64,000 bases of DNA from Candidatus Brevefilum sp. GTDB taxonomy: Bacteria; Chloroflexota; Anaerolineae; Anaerolineales; Anaerolineaceae. The notes beneath the pieces are model-generated. The model was not told where the DNA came from. It ran no database searches and saw only the letters and a program-made list of their open reading frames with translations. The DNA lies in NCBI GenBank assembly GCA_019428905.1, contig JAHYJN010000001.1, positions 62,001 to 126,000 of the forward strand. The letters are read 5' to 3'. Of the stretch, positions 27,633-35,600 are shown one piece after another; positions within the stretch are counted from its first letter, which is position 1; every line of letters begins with the position of its first letter. The translations under genes were made by a program, and so were the position numbers.

Positions 27633-29066
27633 ATGAAGCTCACCCCAACCCAAGGTCATTACCAAACACAAAGCCCGATGACGTCGGCGCATATTGCCCA
27701 AACCATGACCTTGCTCTACATGACAGCGACCGAATTGCTTCAAACCATCGATGTAGAACTTTCTAAAAACCCAGCGTTGGAGTTGATCAATGAGCGCAGG
27801 TGTCCAATGTGCGGTCGGAAGCTCCCTCCTCAAGGACCCTGTTCTATTTGCAGCCAACCAAAAACGCTGGATCCTGGTGAAACCATCATTTTTATCTCTC
27901 CTAGGGATGATTTTTTCACCTATCAAGGCAGTTCGTCATCATCACTGGAAGATTATCCTGAGGACCCGTTTGCATCCATCCAATTAGATTTACCAACTTA
28001 TGTCCTACAGCAAGTCGCGCCAGACCTTGAAGTCAATGAGCGAGAAATTGCAGCCATGATCCTGACCAACCTGAACGAAGATGGATTCCTGACCATTGAA
28101 ATTCGTGAGATCTGCCGATTTCTGCATACCCTCCCCAGTAAAGTTGAGGTCGTACTCAAGAAAATCCAACGATGTGATCCTTTAGGGGTTTCAGCTCGCT
28201 CCGTTAAGGAAGCTTTACTCGCCCAGGTAGAATTTCTTTCAGAGACGACGGGTATACCTGAGTTTGTCAGACGGGCAATCAAAGATGAGTTTGAGCTTCT
28301 CTCAAGACACCAGTACTCGGAATTAGCAAAAAGGTTGGGCACAACAGTCCAGAAGGTCAAACTGGTCTCGCACTTCATCAGTGAAAACCTTAATCCATTT
28401 CCAGCCAGGGCAAATTGGGGCACCATTCGTAACCCAAATGACAGCACACCAAATGTCTTTCACCAGCCAGATATTTTGATCAATTACTTGAACAACAAAC
28501 CTGGTAACCCATTGGTGATCGAGATTATTACCCCTTCACGCGGCACGCTGAGGATCAATCCCCTGTTTAAACACGCGGTTAAAGATCAAATCGGAGAAAA
28601 ACAGGAGGAATGGAAAAAAGATATCGAAAAAGCATCTTTGTTAATCAAATGCATCCAACAACGCAACAATACCATGCGACAGCTGATGGAAAAACTGGTC
28701 GCGACACAAAAATCATTTATAATTCATGGCGACACCTATTTAGAGCCCCTCACCCGAGCACAAGTTGCTGAGGAGCTGGGTGTGCATGAATCAACAATTT
28801 CTCGGGCTGTAGCCAATAAAACCGTGCAACTGCCAAATCGGAAAATTATCCCAATGGCTATGTTTTTTGACCGGAGCTTATCCGCCAGAGCCATCCTCCG
28901 GAATATCATTGCCAATGAAAATTATGCATTAAACGATACTGAAATCCAAGAGGAATTAGAAAACCTGGGGATTTCCGTCGCTCGCCGGACAGTTGCGAAA
29001 TATCGAGCAATGGAAGGCATTTTACCTGCACACCTGAGACGAATTGAGAAATTTGCCACCACCTGA
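27633..29066 (+). CDS. rpoN: RNA polymerase sigma-54 factor with zinc-ribbon-like insert
   Basis: The ATG at 27633, preceded by TCAGGAGAAC, gives 477 residues. Region I is present (LTPTQGHYQTQSPMTSAHIA; ELLQTIDVELSKNPALEL), followed by a core-binding region, and the C-terminal part has the helix-turn-helix (VAEELGVHESTISRAVANK) and the RpoN box (ARRTVAKYR). Unusually, directly after region I there is a four-cysteine insert, CPMC (57-60) and CSIC (70-73), separated by GRKLPPQGP, which looks like a zinc ribbon and is absent from enterobacterial RpoN. A longer start at 27549 would overlap the promoter leader and is rejected. It is the first gene of an rpoN-kinase-regulator operon. Confidence 0.93.
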   Translation: MKLTPTQGHYQTQSPMTSAHIAQTMTLLYMTATELLQTIDVELSKNPALELINERRCPMCGRKLPPQGPCSICSQPKTLDPGETIIFISPRDDFFTYQGSSSSSLEDYPEDPFASIQLDLPTYVLQQVAPDLEVNEREIAAMILTNLNEDGFLTIEIREICRFLHTLPSKVEVVLKKIQRCDPLGVSARSVKEALLAQVEFLSETTGIPEFVRRAIKDEFELLSRHQYSELAKRLGTTVQKVKLVSHFISENLNPFPARANWGTIRNPNDSTPNVFHQPDILINYLNNKPGNPLVIEIITPSRGTLRINPLFKHAVKDQIGEKQEEWKKDIEKASLLIKCIQQRNNTMRQLMEKLVATQKSFIIHGDTYLEPLTRAQVAEELGVHESTISRAVANKTVQLPNRKIIPMAMFFDRSLSARAILRNIIANENYALNDTEIQEELENLGISVARRTVAKYRAMEGILPAHLRRIEKFATT

Positions 29067-31026
29067 GAAAAATGTGACCCAAAATTTACCGGATAATTTC
29101 AATCATTTTGCTTTCACCCCAGCGGATGGAATCCAAACGATTCTGACGTTGTTTAATTTAATTCCAGATCCGACAGTTATTTATCAACGTGATAAGGACA
29201 GCATTCTCGCAGCCAATAACGCCTTTTTCCTTCTCACCAATCTTGGTGAAAATGACTTTCTCAATCAATCTGTTAAAACCATATTACCTAACATCACCGA
29301 CACCGACCCGATTAGCGGACATGATAAAAAGGCCCTATTACGACATAAAAAGCAGCCCCTGATCCCGGTCACTGTTCGTATTTTCCCGCTGAACCCCTTA
29401 TCAGAGACGCTGATCCTCCTGCTAAAGCCAGAGGAAAGCAAACTGGTCAGTAAACCCCTGGCAGCTGAACAAGAAGCCTCACTGGCGAGGTTGACCACGC
29501 TCATGCAAACAAGGACAGGTGAAAATATCGATGTGGTCATAAAGCAAGTTCTAGAAAGAACAGAAGAGATTCTGGGTACCGAATGGGTCTGCCTTTACAA
29601 AGCTACCGGATCGACCCCGCCATTGGTTCATCACATCTCAAATCATGAAGAACTGACCGCAGAACTACCCTCACATTTATCCAATGAAGATCTTATTTAC
29701 CACCAGGAACCTGAGGTGTGGACACCCGACTATCCAACATTGAGCCATCTCCATCGGCAGGCTGTACTAGCTGAATTTCAACATTTAGTCATCGTGCCAC
29801 TTGAGTTAAACAAGGCCAAATTTGGACTCTTGGTTGCTGGTTCTAAAACAAGCGCTCCCCATGCACATACGCTAGCACTTGCAAAATTGATCGCTGTTTA
29901 TACGGCAGGCATACTGGAAGATCACAATAGCCAGCTAAATCTTCGCAAACTAACGCAAAAGATCAGGCAGGTGGTGAAGATTCAGAACGAAATCATCACC
30001 AATCTTGAAGAAGGTGTGATCATCCTTGCGCCAGATCTAACTATTGCTGAAATCAACCCGGCAGCAGAAACGATTCTCGGCTATGCCACAGTTGAAGCCC
30101 TCAGGCAACCCATCGATTCGATCCTGATCGGATCAGAATCCCTAGGTGCTGCATTTAAATCTGCCCAACAGGGGATCCCCACCCTGACCGGGGGCGATTT
30201 GACCCTGCATCATCGGTCAGGCAGGTCTTTCTCAGCCCAGGTGATGGTGTCTCCGGTGATGAATAATGGGCAACTCTTTTCGATCATCATATTGATAAGA
30301 GATTTAAGTCAACAAGAACAAAGCCAAGCAGTAAACAAACAGCTGGAACAACGCGCCATCCTCGGTGAGGTGACCGCGATTTTCGCTCATGAGGTGCGCA
30401 ACCCGCTCAACGCCATCATGCTTTCGCTGCAAGTGATGGAAGATAACCTTGACAAAGACGACCCGAACCATAAATGGATTGACAACATGCGTGATGAGTG
30501 CAATAAGCTGATGTACTTGATGGAAAGCGTGTTGTCTTTTGCCAAACCCCTGGAATATAAAATGGCCGGAGTCGATTTAGACTTCTTGCTTTCCCGCATT
30601 CTGGAAAGATGGCATCCCAGGCTAATGCGTCTGAATATTTCACCCTATTACGAGTCAGAAGTTGAAAACCCGGTCATTGAAGGTGATCTGCGAGCGCTTG
30701 AACAGGTGTTCACCAATCTGATCAGCAATTCTGTTAATGCAATGAGTGAAAAAGGCGGTTCCCTTGGGATCAAGATCACAGAGACCGATGATGAACGGGA
30801 TCGGAATTTTCTCCAGGTTTCCCTAACCGACACAGGTCATGGCATTCCAGATGAAATCAAAGCCCACATGTTCAAACCCTTCGTGACTGGGTCAAAGCGT
30901 GGAACCGGCCTGGGTTTGGCCATCACTCAACGCATCATCAACGCCCACAAAGGTAAAATTGAAGTGGACAGTTACCCGGGTGGAACAATTTTTCGAATCT
31001 TCCTGCACAAAAAGAAAGGGCTCTAA
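29044..31026 (+). CDS. Soluble PAS-GAF-PAS sensor histidine kinase
   Basis: This protein of up to 660 residues has no membrane segment. An N-terminal PAS-like domain (DPTVIYQRDKDSILAANNAF), a GAF-like domain (about 160-295) and a second PAS domain (ILAPDLTIAEINPAAETILG) precede the kinase core. The H box is FAHEVRNPLNAI (His449), with N box NLISNSVNAM, G1 DTGHGIPDE and G2 KRGTGLGLAITQRI. It probably senses a cytoplasmic signal and phosphorylates the regulator 4 bases downstream. The start is uncertain: TTG 29044 overlaps the rpoN end, and GTG 29074 is an alternative. Confidence 0.9.
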   Translation: MRNLPPPEKNVTQNLPDNFNHFAFTPADGIQTILTLFNLIPDPTVIYQRDKDSILAANNAFFLLTNLGENDFLNQSVKTILPNITDTDPISGHDKKALLRHKKQPLIPVTVRIFPLNPLSETLILLLKPEESKLVSKPLAAEQEASLARLTTLMQTRTGENIDVVIKQVLERTEEILGTEWVCLYKATGSTPPLVHHISNHEELTAELPSHLSNEDLIYHQEPEVWTPDYPTLSHLHRQAVLAEFQHLVIVPLELNKAKFGLLVAGSKTSAPHAHTLALAKLIAVYTAGILEDHNSQLNLRKLTQKIRQVVKIQNEIITNLEEGVIILAPDLTIAEINPAAETILGYATVEALRQPIDSILIGSESLGAAFKSAQQGIPTLTGGDLTLHHRSGRSFSAQVMVSPVMNNGQLFSIIILIRDLSQQEQSQAVNKQLEQRAILGEVTAIFAHEVRNPLNAIMLSLQVMEDNLDKDDPNHKWIDNMRDECNKLMYLMESVLSFAKPLEYKMAGVDLDFLLSRILERWHPRLMRLNISPYYESEVENPVIEGDLRALEQVFTNLISNSVNAMSEKGGSLGIKITETDDERDRNFLQVSLTDTGHGIPDEIKAHMFKPFVTGSKRGTGLGLAITQRIINAHKGKIEVDSYPGGTIFRIFLHKKKGL

Positions 31027-31030
31027 AATA

Positions 31031-32212
31031 ATGAGCGCTACGATCCTAGTTGTCGATGATGTCGATACCGCACGTGAAGCAATCGCAGATAGTTTGCGAA
31101 AAGACGGCAAAGAAGTCCTGGAAGCGGGCACCCTCAAAGAGGCGCGTACATTCTTGGAAATGAATAAAGCCGATATCTGCGTTTTAGATATCTTATTACC
31201 GGATGGAAATGGACTGTCCTTATTGGATGAAGTGATCCACATGGCAACCCAACCGAAATTCATAATTATTACAGCCCACGGGCAAATTGATTACGCGGTT
31301 GAAGCCATGAAAAAAGGGGCATTGGATTTCATCACCAAACCGATCGATATGAAAACGCTAAAATCCTCCATCGCCCGGGCAGAGGATCTGGTCGCCATGC
31401 GCCGTGAGCTGGATCACTTACGCCACTCTCAGGCAGCAACCGCCAAATTTGTGGTCGGTAATCATCCCAGGATGCAAGCCTTGATTGACCTTGCACAACG
31501 TGCGGCAGAAGCATCGGTTTCTGTGCTCATCACCGGAGAATCGGGTACCGGTAAAGAAATTATGGCAAATTTCATCCATCAAGTGGGCTTTCGCAGCCAA
31601 AAACCCTTCATCGCTATCAATTGCGCAGCCATTGCCAACACCCTGCTTGAATCAGAATTGTTTGGACATGAGGCGAATGCGTTCACAGGGGCATCCAATA
31701 AACGAAAAAATGGGTTAATGGAAGTTGCAGATGGCGGCATCCTCTTTTTAGATGAAATCTCCTCCATGCCGCTGGATATGCAGGCCAAGCTATTGCGAGC
31801 AATTGAAGAACATGCTTTTCGCCGGGTTGGCGGCACAACCTTGATCCGGATTGATGTGCAGATCATTGCCGCATCGAACCAGGATCTGAAAGAGATGATC
31901 AAAAAAGGCGAATTTCGTGAAGACCTGTATTACCGTCTTAAAGTTGTCGATTTAGACATTCCCCCCTTGCGTAAAAGACGTGACGATATTCCCGAACTGG
32001 TAGGATTGTTATTACGCCAAAGCAATATGAGCATTGGCAGCAATATCCAGGATGTGACGCCGCGTGCAATGGAAGCCCTGATGCAATACGATTGGCCAGG
32101 CAATATCAGGGAACTGCGTAACGCCCTGGAACGTGCCATCATTTTCTGCGATGACCCCGCCATAGACATCCACCACCTACCAGTAGAGATCAAAGATCAG
32201 CTTTCAGCCTGA
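31031..32212 (+). CDS. NtrC-family sigma-54 activator lacking a DNA-binding domain
   Basis: This 393-residue response regulator has a receiver domain with phospho-acceptor D53 (VLDILLPDGNG) and conserved T and K (IITAHG; FITKPID). Its AAA+ domain has Walker A GESGTGKE, Walker B GGILFLDEISS and the arginine-finger region REDLYYRLKVVDLDIPPLR. The sigma-54 contact loop reads NAFTGA rather than GAFTGA. The protein stops soon after the AAA+ lid (NIRELRNALERAIIF), without the Fis-type helix-turn-helix usual for NtrC. It is the cognate partner of the upstream kinase and probably activates the -24/-12 promoters at 27574 and 32236. Confidence 0.9.
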   Translation: MSATILVVDDVDTAREAIADSLRKDGKEVLEAGTLKEARTFLEMNKADICVLDILLPDGNGLSLLDEVIHMATQPKFIIITAHGQIDYAVEAMKKGALDFITKPIDMKTLKSSIARAEDLVAMRRELDHLRHSQAATAKFVVGNHPRMQALIDLAQRAAEASVSVLITGESGTGKEIMANFIHQVGFRSQKPFIAINCAAIANTLLESELFGHEANAFTGASNKRKNGLMEVADGGILFLDEISSMPLDMQAKLLRAIEEHAFRRVGGTTLIRIDVQIIAASNQDLKEMIKKGEFREDLYYRLKVVDLDIPPLRKRRDDIPELVGLLLRQSNMSIGSNIQDVTPRAMEALMQYDWPGNIRELRNALERAIIFCDDPAIDIHHLPVEIKDQLSA

Positions 32213-32235
32213 TCTTTGCCCCCAGATTATTAATT

Positions 32236-32251
32236 TGGCATAGAACTTGCT
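32236..32251 (+). promoter_or_regulatory. Sigma-54 (-24/-12) promoter of the TPR/protease operon
   Basis: TGGCAT (32236-32241), 5 bases, then TTGCT (32247-32251) fits the -24/-12 consensus with GG and GC 10 bases apart. The next start codon is 38 bases downstream, after an AGGAGGTG ribosome site. Confidence 0.8.
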
Positions 32252-32288
32252 ACAACACCTCCAGAGATTCTTATCAGGAGGTGTTTTT

Positions 32289-32618
32289 ATGTTTACATCC
32301 GCTTTTGATTTTCAAATGACCATGGCAACGGTCACATTCTTTTTGGGTTTGGTTGTCTTGGCTATCAGCATCTTCATCCTTGTCCGCCAGGCGATCGGCC
32401 GTGATATTAATACCATTGCCAAACAAACAGCCATTCTTGCAGAAAAAGGGATCACAGAGAATATTGCCGGCTTGGTGGGAAATGCCTCCGCCTTGATCAA
32501 TGCTTTACATGATCTCTCAAAAACCAATACTGGCATTGGCGTGTTCCTGGTTTTCCTCGGCATCGCACTTCTCACCACAGCGTATTTCATTTCGAGGAAT
32601 CTTGGCCTTACATATTAG
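32289..32618 (+). CDS. Small two-helix membrane protein of the sigma-54 island
   Basis: The ATG at 32289, 5 bases after a near-perfect AGGAGGTG, gives 109 residues. There is one hydrophobic helix near each end (about residues 11-33, TVTFFLGLVVLAISIFILV, and 84-104, GVFLVFLGIALLTTAYFI). A roughly 50-residue amphipathic middle part (DINTIAKQTAILAEKGITEN) could form a helical hairpin. I recognise no family. Being the first gene after the sigma-54 promoter, it may anchor or signal to the TPR proteins downstream, or act as a membrane effector. This is inference from position only. Confidence 0.75.
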   Translation: MFTSAFDFQMTMATVTFFLGLVVLAISIFILVRQAIGRDINTIAKQTAILAEKGITENIAGLVGNASALINALHDLSKTNTGIGVFLVFLGIALLTTAYFISRNLGLTY

Positions 32619-32654
32619 TCTAAATCCACCCCCACTTACGGATTGGAATTGAAC

Positions 32655-35600
32655 ATGTCCCTTGAGACGCTGCTCGATTTAATCAGAAAAAACTATTCAT
32701 CAGCACAAGGCCAGACCCTGGTCCGCAGTTTTCAACAAGATCCATTGGTGTGGCAATTCATCCAGGATGCTGAGGTTAGCAGACCCTATTTTGAATCAGT
32801 ATCAGATGATATTGGCGCATTTCACCCCGGGCAGATGGCCTCCTGGCTGGTCGAACAATCCACGGGACTTTCACTTCCTGATGTCAAGCAAAACAACTTG
32901 CCAAACCAGGTGAAAACTCGCGCTGCCCAAGCTTTCCAAACAACTTTTAACACCGGCCTACCTCCGGCTGATCTCTTAACCGCTGGTTTACTGGCCTTGA
33001 CCCTGCATGAACGCCGCGTGATCAAGAAAGGCTGGCAAGGGCTATCGGATGAAATATTTATTCACCGAAATCAAAACGCTCTCCAACTGAACTATCGCAT
33101 CTGGCGAACCCCATTTGCCTGCTTATTCCATTTATGTGATGATTTTGATGCCTTGAATGCAGAATTCCTGGGATCTAAATCAATGCTGATTGTGAAGACC
33201 TATCTGCCAATCTTCATCCACACCCTTTTAGCCAATCCTATCGACCCCACACAGGTATTGGAGCAAATGTTCTCTGCTTTTAAGCACCTGACCATTGATC
33301 TGCAATTAGAAAGTCTCCAATGGCTGAGGGAATTCCGCCAGGATAAATTACAAGTGAGGTTGGCGAACCAGTTGATTCAGACCAAGGCCAACAGGGACTT
33401 CTTCGCCCGGGTTTTCTCAGATATTGAGGCTTATGAAGCGGTCAATCAAGAAGTTGATCCTTTAGAAAAGCAAGTACGTTACGGACTTACTGAAGACCTC
33501 AATCGGTTGGCAGCCTTTTACTTTTTCAATGGCAACAACCAAAAAGCGCTCGATACCTACCAGAAATCAAGCGATTTACTTGAATTTTTAAAAGCACAGA
33601 CTCGTTTTCAATCCCTGGCAGGCGATCCCCATCATGTCACTTCATCAAATTGGTTAGATATTATAAATTTACTGCCCCACTCCAAATTAGCTCGCCTGTA
33701 TTGCGCGCGTTCATTAATCCAAGAAAAACAGTATGAGGAAGCACAAAAGCATCTTGGAGAATTACCAGAATCAGCCGAAAAACACTTCCTTCAAAACCAA
33801 ATTAATCCCATTGATCCAACAACCCTGGAGAACCTGGTTAAAGCACAAGCACCTTCCCAGAAGGCTAGAAGTGAAAAAACGCAAGGTGGTCCAAGTTATT
33901 TCGTCCATCAGGCAAAATTAATTTCGGAAGGCGATCTTTTCGAAATCATTCGGAACTACGATGATCAACGAGTAAGCCTGCAGTGGATTGAAAAATACTT
34001 GCAAACAAACATCAACGATCGCCAAGCCATGGTCTTAGCCCGAGATCTATACGAAAGAGCAGGACGGATCAAACGAGCCATCGAGCTCACCGCCTGTTTG
34101 GAGCGTCTGGAACCTGAAAACATTTCTCATAAACGGGATCTCGCCCGCCTGTTTACGCGAGCAGAATGGTGGCAAGAAGCTTTCAGCTTCCTGCAAAATC
34201 TGGCCAAATCAGAGTCAACTCCCGAAGTTGAGGATTTAGAGCGTTTTGCAGAAGCCGCATTAAGGACAGAACATGTGGACATGGCCATGTCTATTTGCCA
34301 TAACCTCATCAAACGTGACCCGCTTAATAAAAAAGCCCTCATTTTGCTGGGTGAAATTTACATGCAAAAAGGTGATGTCCTTAAAGCTATTCAGCACATG
34401 GAAGCCGTCGTCGAGATGATCCCTGGTGAGCCAGATGGCTGGCTGACACTCGCCTGGCTTTGGCAGGAGAACGACCAAACCGATCGCAGCCTAGAGACGC
34501 TAAAGAAAGGGGTTGAAACAGCGCCAGACCAACCAAAATTATTACGTGCACTGGGTAAAGCCCATTTATTGGCAGGCGCATTTTCAGAGGCGTTGAAGCC
34601 CTTGTTGAAAGCATATAAGGCTGAACCTGATCACCTCGAAGGGAAACTAGATTTAGCTCGAACCCATTTTCAGCTTGGACATCCTCAAAAAGCCTATGAT
34701 CTCCTTGAATCACTGATTGATAACTACCAGGAATATCCCGACGCAGCCAGGCTTTTAGGGCATGTTCTGATCTCGCTTGACAAAAAAGAGATCGCAGAAC
34801 CCGTGATGCTTTTCGCTGCTGCCCATTTTCCTGCAGATCTCAACACCATTTTATCTGCCGCACGATTGGTGCTTGACCGGGTTGAATCATCGCCGGAGGA
34901 TGATAACCGAGCGCAGCTTGACCAGATCGAAAACATTCTTCACCAAACCGCTGCGGAGCATCCACAACACAGCCAGATCAAACTGCACCTAGCAGACCTT
35001 GACCGACTAAGCGGCCATCACCAAAAAGCGTTCGATACTTACACGCAGCTTTCAAAAAGCAGTGAGAGCGAAAAACAGGTGGCAGATTGGCGTCTCAATT
35101 ACGGTTTGGGCCAGGCAGCTTTCAGGTTGGGCAATCAGGAAGTTGGATTGGCAGCTTTGCAAACTGCTTTAAGCGCACAGCCTTCCAACCTGATCGTCCG
35201 CCATGCCCTGGCTGATGCCTTCCAAGCCTCTGATTTACCCGGAAAAGCAGACGCAATGGCGATGTCGGCCTTGAAAATCGCACCCCACGATTTGAACAAC
35301 ATCTTGTGGTACGCAAAGTATAAAACAAAAACCAATCAACCCACTGAAGCTGTCCGTGCCTTGAAAGAAGCCTTGCAAATCAACCCAGACCAGATTGAAC
35401 TCGAATTATGGTTGGCCAAATCCTTGATCTCTGCTGGTTCGATGGAAGAAGCCCATCAAACCATCTCAGGGTTTATTTCATCATCCGAACCCAGTGCGGA
35501 CCTTCTTCACCAAGCAGCTTACGTCTGCGTCCATCTGAATGACCTTGTCCTATCCGCACAAGCTTTAGAAAAATCCCTTGAGAAAACAACCAGCTTCAAC

